The notes under the pieces: generated by a model
What the model saw: the letters and a program-made list of their open reading frames with translations, nothing else
Told to the model about the DNA's origin: nothing
The model's database searches: none
Program-made: the position numbers and the translations under genes
Shown: one piece after another, positions 1 through 7,329 of the stretch
Numbering within the stretch: position 1 is the first letter of the stretch
Layout of the letters: every line of letters starts with the position of its first letter
NCBI GenBank assembly: GCA_902797705.1
Contig: CADBTX010000108.1
Location: forward strand, 1-10,121
Reading direction: 5' to 3'
Source: an uncultured Lachnospiraceae bacterium
GTDB lineage: Bacteria > Bacillota > Clostridia > Lachnospirales > Lachnospiraceae
Length of the DNA stretch: 10,121 nucleotides

Positions 1-836
1 ATCCTGGCAGAGGGAAAATCCTCCATAAAATGCAGCATTATCCCGGGATCCGACCCCCTGAAGCCGTATATACTCTGGTCGTCGTCCCCCACCGCAAAAA
101 TATTCCTGTCCTCCCCCGCAAGGATCCGGATCAGCTCATACTGGACCCGGTCCACGTCCTGGAATTCATCCACCTGGATAAAGCGGTACTTTTCCTGCCA
201 CTTCTCTAAGGTCAGAGGCCTCTCCCTGAAAAGTTCCAGGCTTAGAAGCATCATATCGTCAAAATCGATAAGCCTCATATCATTCATGCGTTTTTTGTAA
301 CGGCGGAAGAGATCCCAAAAAACCTCCCCGTCAAGGTAAGCGGACTCAAAGGACTCCTCCGCCTCCCGGGAACATTTCACCCGGCTTATCTCGTTTATAA
401 GTCCGGGAACGGCTCTCCCCCTGTCCGGCATCTCCGGTCCGAGGGACTCAAGTATTTCACTGATTATCTCTGTCTGGGTTTTAGTACGGATTATGTTGTC
501 AGATGAAAAACGATAGGTGTGTCTTAAGATCTTATAGAATATGGAATGAAAGGTTCCGATGGATATGGCCCCGGCCCTGTCCCCCATGAGTTTCATGGCC
601 CGGGATCTCATTTCTTCAGCTGCGGCTTTTGTAAAGGTTATGGTAAGTATGTTGGAAGGATCGATGTGGAGTGTAGACAGGAGATAGTTCAGCCGGTATG
701 TTATGACCAGCGTTTTCCCGCTGCCGGGCCCCGCTATGACCTCGCAGGGTCCTTTCCCGAAGGATACCGCCTCAGCCTGGGCGGGGCTCAATGCCGAAAG
801 CCCCGTCCCGTAGGCATCTAAGTTTTCAACCGCCAA
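1..836 (-). CDS. UvrD/PcrA-type superfamily 1 DNA helicase, N-terminal part
   Basis: ATP-dependent 3'-5' DNA helicase of the UvrD/Rep/PcrA family, which acts in DNA repair and in clearing replication blocks. Only 278 codons are present; the C-terminal half lies beyond base 1. Visible motifs, numbered from the TTG start: Q motif LSPAQAEAV (16-24, Gln20), Walker A GPGSGKT (36-42), motif Ia [11 protein letters not shown] (66-76), motif II VDEFQD (222-227) and motif [15 protein letters not shown] (250-261). The reading frame has a stop (TAA) just upstream of TTG at 836 and no in-frame ATG before the Q motif, so the start is probably TTG 836, which overlaps the end of gltX by 11 bases; TTG 791 is the alternative. 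The overlap suggests co-transcription with gltX. The family is certain from the motifs. Which subfamily (PcrA itself or a shorter clostridial paralogue) cannot be decided without the C-terminus. Confidence 0.93.
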   Translation of the reverse strand, partial: MAVENLDAYGTGLSALSPAQAEAVSFGKGPCEVIAGPGSGKTLVITYRLNYLLSTLHIDPSNILTITFTKAAAEEMRSRAMKLMGDRAGAISIGTFHSIFYKILRHTYRFSSDNIIRTKTQTEIISEILESLGPEMPDRGRAVPGLINEISRVKCSREAEESFESAYLDGEVFWDLFRRYKKRMNDMRLIDFDDMMLLSLELFRERPLTLEKWQEKYRFIQVDEFQDVDRVQYELIRILAGEDRNIFAVGDDDQSIYGFRGSDPGIMLHFMEDFPSAR

Positions 837-2292
837 GGCGCTTTATTCCGTCCTCTATCCTTTTTACCGATTCTTCCTTCCCGAGAATCTCCATTATCTC
901 CGTAGCTCCTCCCGGCGTGGTTTCCTTACCTGAAACCGCTGTTCTGAGAGGCCAGAGCACATATCCGTTCTTATAGCCCTTTTCATCGATAAATTCCTTT
1001 ATCCGGGCATAAAGGGCATCATTGTCATATGCCTCATGCTCCTTAAGTACCGGAAGTATCTCCTTTAGTACCGAAAGGCTGGACTCTTCATCGGTCTTCA
1101 TCTTCTTATGCCTGTAGATCGCCGTATCATAATCCGGAAGCTCCTCAAAGAAATCCACATGTCCTTTGATATCCGGGAATATCTCTATCCTGGACTGTAC
1201 CAGCCTCGCGATCTTTCTAAGATCCAGAGGCTTCTTTATCACTTCCTTTAGAACCGGCTCCGCCCTCTTAAAGAATTCCTCAAAGTCCATCTTCTTAATG
1301 TATTCGCCGTTCATCCATTTTAATTTTCCGAAGTCGAATACTGCCGGGCTCTTATTTATATGATGATAGTCAAATTTCTGAATAAGCTCCTGCAAGGACA
1401 TTATCTCCTGATTGTCCTCCGGAGACCAGCCGAGAAGGGAAACAAAATTCACCACTGCCTCCGCTACAAAGCCCTGCTCCAGAAGATCCTCAAAAGAACT
1501 GTGTCCGCTTCTCTTACTCAGCTTCTTATGATCCTCATCCGTAATAAGAGGACAGTGGATGTACTCAGGGATCTCCCAGCCGAAGGCCTCGTAAAGCCTG
1601 TTGTACTTGGGAGAAGAAGAGAGATATTCATTTCCCCTTACCACGTGGGTAATGCCCATCAGATGATCATCCACCACGTTTGCGAAATTATAGGTGGGGT
1701 AGCCGTCGGACTTAATAAGGATCATATCGTCCAGTTCCTCGTTACTCACGGTTATGTCCCCGTAGATATCATCATGGAAGGTGGTGGTGCCTTCCGCAGG
1801 GTTATTCTGCCTGATCACAAAGGGCTTCCCCATAGCCAGGTTCTTTTCCACCTCTTCCTTTGAAAGGGAAAGGCAGTGCTTATCGTAAACAGATATCTCC
1901 TTCTCTGTGCCGTCCTCGCTCCTCAAGGTCTTCTTAAGTCCGTTAAGACGTTCTTCATCACAGAAGCAGTAATATGCTTCTCCCTTTTCCACCAGCTTCT
2001 TCGCGTATTCCATGTAAAGGCCGCTCTTCACCCTCTCGGACTGGACATAGGGGCCGACGTCCCCTTCCTTTCCGGGGCCTTCGTCATAATCAAGGCCCGT
2101 GAGTTCCAGGGTACGGTTGATTATATCCACCGCCCCCTCCATTTCTCTCTTCTGGTCGGTGTCCTCTATACGAAGGATAAACTCACCTCCCGCATGCCTT
2201 GTAATAAGGTAAGCGTACAATGCCGTCCTCAAATTTCCTACATGCATCCTTCCCGTGGGACTGGGTGCGAATCTGGTTCTTACTTTTTTCAT
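826..2292 (-). CDS. gltX: Glutamyl-tRNA synthetase
   Basis: Class I aminoacyl-tRNA synthetase that charges tRNA with glutamate in the cytoplasm; in bacteria lacking GlnRS the same enzyme also charges tRNA-Gln for GatCAB. The 488-residue length is normal. Visible, numbered from ATG 2292: HIGH-type motif [11 protein letters not shown] (10-20), [10 protein letters not shown] (40-49), a zinc-knuckle-like CFC (109-111) with a later HC pair (139-140), and KLSKRSG (257-263) in place of KMSKS. The C-terminal third is the helical anticodon-binding region. A GTG at 2295 immediately precedes the ATG, but the AAGGAGA ribosome site (2304-2298) leaves only 3 bases to the GTG and 6 to the ATG, so ATG 2292 is preferred. 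It lies 49 bases after the acidic-tailed membrane protein gene and overlaps the helicase gene. No T-box leader fits in the short gap. Discriminating or non-discriminating specificity is not determined here. Confidence 0.97.
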   Translation of the reverse strand: MKKVRTRFAPSPTGRMHVGNLRTALYAYLITRHAGGEFILRIEDTDQKREMEGAVDIINRTLELTGLDYDEGPGKEGDVGPYVQSERVKSGLYMEYAKKLVEKGEAYYCFCDEERLNGLKKTLRSEDGTEKEISVYDKHCLSLSKEEVEKNLAMGKPFVIRQNNPAEGTTTFHDDIYGDITVSNEELDDMILIKSDGYPTYNFANVVDDHLMGITHVVRGNEYLSSSPKYNRLYEAFGWEIPEYIHCPLITDEDHKKLSKRSGHSSFEDLLEQGFVAEAVVNFVSLLGWSPEDNQEIMSLQELIQKFDYHHINKSPAVFDFGKLKWMNGEYIKKMDFEEFFKRAEPVLKEVIKKPLDLRKIARLVQSRIEIFPDIKGHVDFFEELPDYDTAIYRHKKMKTDEESSLSVLKEILPVLKEHEAYDNDALYARIKEFIDEKGYKNGYVLWPLRTAVSGKETTPGGATEIMEILGKEESVKRIEDGIKRLGG

Positions 2293-2297
2293 CACAT

Positions 2298-2304
2298 TCT
2301 CCTT
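2298..2304 (-). promoter_or_regulatory. gltX ribosome binding site
   Basis: AAGGAGA on the minus strand. The GGAG core sits 6 bases before ATG 2292 but only 3 before the adjacent GTG 2295, which decides the start in favour of the ATG. Confidence 0.8.
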
Positions 2305-2341
2305 ATAATTATCATATGATCAGAACTCCGAAGATCCCGTA

Positions 2342-3910
2342 TCACGGCGCGGCTATAAGCTGATCCTCGGGGTTTATCTCACTGCTCTCGGGATTCTCGG
2401 GAGTAAAGCTCTCCGCCTCCTGATCCTTCACATACTGCTTGTATTCGCTGCTGTTTTCATCATCATCCTCATCATCATCCTCGTCCTCATCTTCATCATC
2501 CGTGGTGGTGGAAGTGACTGTTTCACTGTCCTCAGAGTCGTCGGTCTCACCGTATTCATCATCATCGGTTTCCCCCTCGTCCTCTTCTATCACCTCTTCC
2601 TCTACTTCCGTGTATTCTTCCTCTTCATCCTCATAATCATCCGATTCATCAAAGTCCTCATCTATGAGTTCCTCCTCATCGGCATCACTCACGCCGTTTA
2701 CGTCCGCTCCTGCCTGAATGGACCGGAGATAATCATAATCATAGTCAATCTCATCTCCCTCAAGGGCCCTGTATCTATAGTAAAATACCGGGGATGAACC
2801 GTTATTTCCGAATTCCTCACCCGCATGGAAGGACACGTTTCCGGCGGAGCTGGATTCATGAACGTAGAGCATATCCAGCGCATCCGTACCGCTGTGCCTT
2901 GCATAACCAAGGAAGATAGCGGCATGTCCGAACCTGTGGCTGGCATCATGGCCGTAGACCATTATATCTCCTGCCCTGATATTTGACAGCCCCTCATCAT
3001 ATTCCGTCCCGGCCTCATCCACGGCTATCAGCTTCAAAGCCCCGTTTCCCTTGGTATAGATAAGGGAATCCGTATTGCAGTAGCCCAGGTTATTGTTAAC
3101 GGCGATATAGTAGATCCAGTCCGCCCAATGGGAGCAGTCCATGCCCTTTATCTGATTTGCAAAACTGACTATGGCGTCATCCGGCACAATGGGGAAGCCT
3201 GTCTCATCCTTCTCCGTATTGGAGGGTCTGGTGGGCTGCGCTCCTCCGAGGATGTAGGGTATCCTTCCCACCGTAAGGAGGGCGGATTTCACTATCCTGA
3301 ATTCCTCCTCGGAAAGGGAACCGTTATATGTCCAGGTCAGGGTCAGAATGCTCTTTATATCATCAGCGGTAAGGATATCACTGCTGGTAAGGGGAGCGTC
3401 TGTTCCGATCTGCCGCTCCAGCTCGTCCATGGTCAGGTGATCCGCCTTGTCATAGAGGTCATCCCCTATGTCGTCCTTCTCCTCACCCATCTTATCCTTA
3501 AATCCTTCGGCCGTCAGGGACAAAAGCAGCTTTCTTCTCTCTGCCTCAGCTCTTTCCCTTTCATCCAGCATCTCCTTTAACTGGATATTATAGCTCACGA
3601 TCCAGTCCACAAGCTGGGAACTGTAATTCATGAAAACAGCAAAAAACAGAAGAAGAACCCCGGTCAAGGTCCGGAGCCAGTACTTCTGTACCGTTCTGAC
3701 AGTATCCAGTATAGGTGGGAATGTAAGAGGGTTAATGCGCTTCTTATGGATCTTCCAGGGCTTGCCCCTGTCATTATGAAGCGCATTATCTACGTAGTAG
3801 GGATCATAATACCAGATCCTCTCCAGATCGGAAAGTCTGTTTTTCTGATTCCCCAATTTTATTTTCTTAGGTCTCGTGAGACGATAAAACCTGTAGCTCC
3901 ATTTGGTCAT
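2342..3910 (-). CDS. Membrane-anchored NlpC/P60-like protein with acidic tail
   Basis: Probable cell-wall-facing cysteine hydrolase of the NlpC/P60 type (a family of peptidoglycan peptidases and amidases), 522 residues. Layout: a basic, aromatic N-terminal segment (1-80), one membrane helix (about 81-96), a charged helical/coiled-coil stretch (about 105-130), a linker, then the catalytic-like domain (about 205-385). That domain contains GRIPYILGG (215-223), GMDCSHW (256-262) with the candidate nucleophile Cys259, RAGDIMVYG (312-320), RFGHAAIFLGY (326-336) with His329, and YVHESSS (349-355) with His351 as the likely third residue. Residues 407-489 are almost entirely Asp/Glu with some Ser/Thr/Tyr and are surely disordered. 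The positive-inside rule puts the catalytic domain and tail outside. The start lacks a good Shine-Dalgarno; ATG 3910 is the first workable in-frame start. It follows the ABC permease gene by 54 bases on the same strand. The fold assignment rests on motif spacing only, and the substrate is unknown. Confidence 0.8.
   Translation of the reverse strand: MTKWSYRFYRLTRPKKIKLGNQKNRLSDLERIWYYDPYYVDNALHNDRGKPWKIHKKRINPLTFPPILDTVRTVQKYWLRTLTGVLLLFFAVFMNYSSQLVDWIVSYNIQLKEMLDERERAEAERRKLLLSLTAEGFKDKMGEEKDDIGDDLYDKADHLTMDELERQIGTDAPLTSSDILTADDIKSILTLTWTYNGSLSEEEFRIVKSALLTVGRIPYILGGAQPTRPSNTEKDETGFPIVPDDAIVSFANQIKGMDCSHWADWIYYIAVNNNLGYCNTDSLIYTKGNGALKLIAVDEAGTEYDEGLSNIRAGDIMVYGHDASHRFGHAAIFLGYARHSGTDALDMLYVHESSSAGNVSFHAGEEFGNNGSSPVFYYRYRALEGDEIDYDYDYLRSIQAGADVNGVSDADEEELIDEDFDESDDYEDEEEEYTEVEEEVIEEDEGETDDDEYGETDDSEDSETVTSTTTDDEDEDEDDDEDDDENSSEYKQYVKDQEAESFTPENPESSEINPEDQLIAAP
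2458..2501. repeat. Imperfect CAT/CCT trinucleotide tract
   Basis: The plus strand is a run of CAT, CCT and CGT-like triplets; on the minus strand it encodes the longest Asp/Glu block of the acidic-tailed membrane protein (about residues 471-485). Similar but less regular triplets continue through about 2550-2680. The tract stays in frame. It is coding sequence, but near-repeats of this kind can change length in whole codons by replication slippage. Confidence 0.6.
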
Positions 3911-3964
3911 ACATAATTATTTTCGCATATACGCTTCCAACTTTCAACTTTAATTCCGCTCCCC

Positions 3965-6085
3965 TCATTTTCTTTTCCGGCTCATGTGGAGCATTATACC
4001 CGCAATAAGCACTGCAAGAGGTATAACGATGATAAAAAGGAAGCCAAGGATCATGGCGCTGCCGTAGGGCACCGTAAGGGCTGCGGTGTTATAGCTTTTT
4101 GCCGGAATGGTAACGGTCAATGTATTGTCTATCATGGAATCAAGGGCATTGGTGAAGAGCTCTGTATTGGCTCCCCCCACTCTCTGATCCACTTCGGCAG
4201 CAAAGATATTTGCGGTTCCGAAAAGCGCCAGAGTCCCCTTTCCGCTTTCATCATTGATATAGAGGGCAAGATCAAAGGGGCCCTCCTCATCCCCGTCCGC
4301 CTTTTCAACGGAGGTGTTCTCCGTGACAGAGGTTTTGGCATAGGCCATCTCAGAGGTCACCAGAGCCTCCTCAATCTCCAGTCCCTCCTTTGTTTCCGTC
4401 TTAAAGCCGGCGCTCTGGGGGAAGAGGTTCAAAAGACCCTTTCCTATTATGCTTCCCGTGAGTACTGAGGTATTTGCCTCCGGGATAAGATACACCGGGG
4501 ACTGGTACATATTGTATTCATCCCCCTCCACGATTATGCCGTTCACTCTTTCCACTCCGTATTTTGAAAGAAGGGAATCAAAGCCCGGCTGCTCTTTCCC
4601 GCTGAAATCCGCGGTAATAACGGCCTTTCCCCCATTATCAAGGTAGTCCGATACGGCCTTTACATCATCCTCATGAAGATCCTTAGAAGGCGAAAGTATC
4701 ATGAGGGCTTCCGCATCCTCCGGAACCTCTTTCTCCTGCATAAGGTTCAGGCTCTCGACCTCAAGGTTCATCTTGTCAAGGCTGGCCTTAAGCTCCGGCA
4801 GATCGCCAATGTCCAGTTCCTCATGTCCCGTGAGGCAGTATACCTTCGGAAGATCCCCTCCGGTCACCAGGGTGACAGCGGAAACTATCTGCCCTTCCCC
4901 GTCGTAGCCGGTCCTCTGCTCGGAATAGGTGCTGTAATCCACCTCTGTCTTATAGAGACTGTAAGGTGAAAGCACCCGGCTTTTTTCCCCGCTTACAACA
5001 ATAAGGCTTCCGATACTCACATTGTCATCGGTGTACTTCTTCGCAAAATCAGGTTCCACAGCAGGATCCTTATAGATCACATGGAAGTGTCCGGAGTTTT
5101 CGCAAAACTGATCCAATGTCTTTTCCACTTCCTTATAGTCATAGTTTTCCAGGTTCTCCTTTGTGCCCATGACATATACCGTCACATCCTTATCAAGGGT
5201 TTTAAGGAAATCCACGGTCTTTGCATCAAGGGTAAAGAGCGCCCCCTCCGTCATGTCAAATTCCGAGTACTTTACAGGGAGCTTCTCCATACCGAAATTA
5301 AGGAGTATCACAAGGGCCGCCATCACAAATACCGAGACCAGAGAGTAGGCGGAAAGAGACAGATTCTTCTTTGAAACAGAATACCTTCTCTTCTCTATTA
5401 ACTGCACCGACAGGAATAAAAAGAAGAGGATAATGCTTAAGAAATACACTATCTCTTTTAGATCCAGCACCCCGTTCATGAAGTTTTCAAGCTTTGATGA
5501 AAAATCCAGGACCGAAAGCACTTGAAACAGCTTATTTCCGGAACGGGTGAGCATGCTTACGATGCCCCCCATGATATAGGTGGTAAAAAGAGCTATAAAA
5601 GAAAGGACTGCGGCTATGACCTGACTCTCCGTAACCGTGGATATGGCAAGTCCAAGAGCCAGGCAGGCTGCGCCGTAGAGGAAATATCCGAGGATCGCGG
5701 TATAGCTCTCAGCATAGGCCACCTTTCCGAAGGCCGACATTATGAGCGGCATAAGACACGCCACAAGTACAGGCACAAGAAATACCGTGAGAAGCGCCAG
5801 GTACTTCCCTATGACAAGGCCGTATACGCTGACTGGACTGGTCAAAAGGAGCTGGTCCGTCTTCTGCCTCCTCTCCTCTGCCATGACACGCATGGAGATC
5901 ACAGGCACCATCAGCATAAGGATAAATAATACTCCTGAGATCACGGGAGAAAGAGAGGGAGTCATGCCAAGCAGATTCCCCGCCAGGAAATAAAGTCCCA
6001 GAACAAAAAGGTTAACGGAGATAAATATGCTCCCGGTTACGGAATACAGATACTGCTTAAGTTCCTTCTTATATACGGGGATCAT
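3965..6085 (-). CDS. ABC-2 permease fused to GldG-like extracytoplasmic domain
   Basis: Membrane subunit of a Gld-type ABC transporter, 706 residues. Residues 1-235 form an ABC-2/GldF-like permease with about six hydrophobic helices (roughly 18-36, 50-67, 89-113, 129-150, 156-176, 211-229) and the cytoplasmic AEERRQKTDQLLLTSPVS segment (69-86) typical of this permease group. A seventh helix (246-264) opens a GldG-like part whose soluble domain (about 265-675) carries the YSEFDMTEGALFTLD start (273-287), the DVTVYVMG strand (300-307), the VYCLTGHEELD segment (415-425) and NGGKAVI (484-490). A last helix (676-698) and a basic tail MSRKRK end the protein. In Flavobacterium GldF and GldG are separate proteins used in gliding; here they are one chain, in a bacterium that probably does not glide that way. 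The start codon overlaps the ATPase stop (ATGA), so the two are translationally coupled. Substrate unknown. Confidence 0.93.
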   Translation of the reverse strand: MIPVYKKELKQYLYSVTGSIFISVNLFVLGLYFLAGNLLGMTPSLSPVISGVLFILMLMVPVISMRVMAEERRQKTDQLLLTSPVSVYGLVIGKYLALLTVFLVPVLVACLMPLIMSAFGKVAYAESYTAILGYFLYGAACLALGLAISTVTESQVIAAVLSFIALFTTYIMGGIVSMLTRSGNKLFQVLSVLDFSSKLENFMNGVLDLKEIVYFLSIILFFLFLSVQLIEKRRYSVSKKNLSLSAYSLVSVFVMAALVILLNFGMEKLPVKYSEFDMTEGALFTLDAKTVDFLKTLDKDVTVYVMGTKENLENYDYKEVEKTLDQFCENSGHFHVIYKDPAVEPDFAKKYTDDNVSIGSLIVVSGEKSRVLSPYSLYKTEVDYSTYSEQRTGYDGEGQIVSAVTLVTGGDLPKVYCLTGHEELDIGDLPELKASLDKMNLEVESLNLMQEKEVPEDAEALMILSPSKDLHEDDVKAVSDYLDNGGKAVITADFSGKEQPGFDSLLSKYGVERVNGIIVEGDEYNMYQSPVYLIPEANTSVLTGSIIGKGLLNLFPQSAGFKTETKEGLEIEEALVTSEMAYAKTSVTENTSVEKADGDEEGPFDLALYINDESGKGTLALFGTANIFAAEVDQRVGGANTELFTNALDSMIDNTLTVTIPAKSYNTAALTVPYGSAMILGFLFIIVIPLAVLIAGIMLHMSRKRK

Positions 6086-7155
6086 TCCATATCACCCCCT
6101 TCTGAACCTGAGTCTTCACTGCTGTCTGAACCGGCTTCTTCCCTGATATCTTCACCGGAGCCTTCTCCGGGGTCCGTCCCGGCTTCCTTTTTTGCATCAG
6201 CCGCAGCTTCCCCTTTCACTTCTTCATAGTCATCACTTGTGAGCTTCATATAAACATCCTCAAGAGACATGTGCTTTGAACGCATGTCAAATATCTTAAA
6301 TCCGCTGTTCTTAATTAGATCAAATACCTTTTCCCTTATGTCCTCTCCGGCATCGCTTATCAAAACAGCCCGGAAAAGCCCCTCCTCCTCTTCGATGGCA
6401 AAGGACCTGATAAAGGAAGCTGAGGCAAATGTCTCCCTTAAGCCCCCTTCCTCTCCCTTGATAAGGAGCGAAAGCCTGTTCTCCGTATTCATGGAGGCCG
6501 CTATGTTTTCCGGAGTATCATTTGCCATGAGGCGCCCGTGGCTTATGACCATTATGTGATCGCAGAGCGCACTTATCTCCTGCAGAATATGGGAGGAAAG
6601 GATAACAGTATGGTCATCCTTTAGAGAGCGGATAAGCTCCCTTATCTCTATTATCTGGGCGGGATCCAGCCCGGAGGTTGGTTCGTCAAGAATTATGAGC
6701 TCCGGATATCCGATAATGGCGGCTGCTATTCCGGTCCTCTGCTTATAGCCCTTTGACAGGTTCCTTATAAGCTTTCCCCCAACCTCGTCAAGACCCGTCC
6801 TTTCCATTATCTCTTTTACGGCGCCGGTGCGGCCGGCTGAGGGAACCCTCTTTAATTCCGACACAAAGTCAAGGTACTCCTTTACCGTGAGATCCGGATA
6901 AAGGGGCGGCACCTCGGGAAGATATCCCAGCTTTTCCTTTGCTTTCTTCGGTTCCTTCGTAATATCAATGCCGTCAATAAGAACCCTTCCCGAAGTCGGA
7001 GCAAGATATCCTGTTATCATATTCATGGTGGTGGACTTTCCGGCGCCGTTCGGCCCGAGAAAACCGTATATGCCGCCGGTCTCTATCTTAAAAGAAAGAT
7101 CCTTTACGGCGTCAAAGTTTCCGTATCTTTTACATAATCCTTCTGCTTCAAGCAT
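6082..7155 (-). CDS. ABC transporter ATP-binding protein, Gld-like
   Basis: ATPase subunit that would drive the fused permease encoded next to it; cytoplasmic, 357 residues. Visible: Walker A GPNGAGKST (34-42), a Q-loop region YLPEVPPLYPDLT (78-90) with Glu where many ABC proteins have Gln (the YLPE form is common in this GldA/CcmA-like subgroup), signature LSKGYKQR (133-140), Walker B LIILDEP (153-159), D-loop SGLD (161-164) and H-loop His189 in ILSSHIL. A C-terminal regulatory-like region (about 225-305) is followed by about 50 residues rich in Glu, Asp, Gly and Ser (308-357) that belong to no family core. ATG 7155 has the ribosome site AAGGGAG at 7169-7163 with 7 bases of spacing. It is first in the leftward gene set, and its ATGA overlap with the permease gene supports a two-subunit complex. 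The transported substrate, or mechanical role, is not shown by the sequence. Confidence 0.96.
   Translation of the reverse strand: MLEAEGLCKRYGNFDAVKDLSFKIETGGIYGFLGPNGAGKSTTMNMITGYLAPTSGRVLIDGIDITKEPKKAKEKLGYLPEVPPLYPDLTVKEYLDFVSELKRVPSAGRTGAVKEIMERTGLDEVGGKLIRNLSKGYKQRTGIAAAIIGYPELIILDEPTSGLDPAQIIEIRELIRSLKDDHTVILSSHILQEISALCDHIMVISHGRLMANDTPENIAASMNTENRLSLLIKGEEGGLRETFASASFIRSFAIEEEEGLFRAVLISDAGEDIREKVFDLIKNSGFKIFDMRSKHMSLEDVYMKLTSDDYEEVKGEAAADAKKEAGTDPGEGSGEDIREEAGSDSSEDSGSEGGDME
6093..6102 (-). promoter_or_regulatory. Ribosome binding site for the fused permease, inside the ATPase gene
   Basis: A GAAGGGGGTG run lies in the last codons of the ATPase gene. Its G run ends 9 bases before the permease ATG at 6085. 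Together with the ATGA stop/start overlap it indicates coupled translation of the two subunits. Confidence 0.65.
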
Positions 7156-7162
7156 CCTAAAA

Positions 7163-7169
7163 CTCCCTT
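7163..7169 (-). promoter_or_regulatory. Ribosome binding site of the ABC ATPase gene
   Basis: AAGGGAG on the minus strand, 7 bases before ATG 7155. It supports this start for the ATPase gene. Confidence 0.75.
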
Positions 7170-7171
7170 AG

Positions 7172-7207
7172 TTATCCTGCCCTAAGAAAAATCATCCTTA
7201 AGGCCAC
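7172..7207 (-). CDS. Possible 11-codon leader peptide ahead of the ABC genes
   Basis: A GTG-initiated ORF reads MALRMIFLRAG and stops 16 bases before the ATPase ATG. An AAAGGAGA site (7218-7211) precedes it, with 4 bases between GGAG and GTG. Sequence supports only that a ribosome could start here; the peptide has no recognisable family. It could be a translated leader that tunes expression of the ABC genes, or chance. Confidence 0.25.
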   Translation of the reverse strand: MALRMIFLRAG

Positions 7208-7226
7208 AGGTCTCCTTTATCTACGA

Positions 7227-7255
7227 AGCATGAGTATAATCATTATTTGTGACAA
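7227..7255 (-). promoter_or_regulatory. Weak candidate promoter for the ABC operon
   Basis: On the minus strand TTGTCA (7255-7250) matches five of six -35 positions and is followed after 17 bases by CATGCT (7232-7227), a poor -10. A better -10, TATACT (7238-7233), lies only 11 bases from that -35 box. Some promoter must lie in this divergent gap if the ABC genes are expressed independently, but neither pairing is convincing. Confidence 0.3.
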
Positions 7256-7256
7256 A
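7246..7256. repeat. Inverted repeat TTTGT-G-ACAAA between divergent genes
   Basis: Perfect 5-base arms around a central G, placed just upstream of the tyrS -35 region and over the weak minus-strand -35. The position would suit a regulator acting on one or both directions, but arms this short can occur by chance. Confidence 0.3.
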
Positions 7257-7259
7257 AGT

Positions 7260-7287
7260 GTGAAAAAACATCATTCTATGATATAAT
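7260..7287 (+). promoter_or_regulatory. tyrS promoter with extended -10
   Basis: TATAAT at 7282-7287 matches the sigma-A consensus exactly and is preceded by TG at 7279-7280, giving the extended form TGnTATAAT. The -35 is GTGAAA (7260-7265), four of six, at 16 bases. Transcription would begin around 7294, leaving a leader of only about 35 bases before the tyrS ATG. It probably serves tyrS, dut, the phosphopantetheinyl transferase gene and ugd. Confidence 0.75.
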
Positions 7288-7329
7288 CACTTTTTGGAAA
7301 TCAATATGGAAAGGAAACACTGAAATCTT

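Noticed and set aside
1360..1863. Plus-strand 167-residue ORF opposite gltX
   Set aside because: gltX on the other strand is a complete, motif-bearing gene; the opposite ORF shows no recognisable family.
2296..2341. Palindrome ATCATATGAT (2311-2320) and short GATC arms as a gltX terminator or operator
   Set aside because: Arms are short and AT-rich with no T run after them, and pairing of the outer arms stops after four bases.
2458..2501. CRISPR-like or microsatellite array
   Set aside because: The repeat unit is three bases and lies in frame inside a coding region; there are no spacers or longer repeats.
2439..2636. Plus-strand ORF encoding a nearly pure serine protein
   Set aside because: It is the antisense reading of the Asp/Glu codons (GAT/GAG read backwards give TCA/TCC-type serine codons) and has no ribosome site or independent support.
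3911..3964. Promoter or terminator in the 54-base gap before the NlpC/P60-like gene
   Set aside because: TTGAAA/TTGGAA and AT-rich boxes are present on the minus strand, but spacings (10, 14 or 19 bases) do not fit a normal promoter, and there is no GC stem with a T run.
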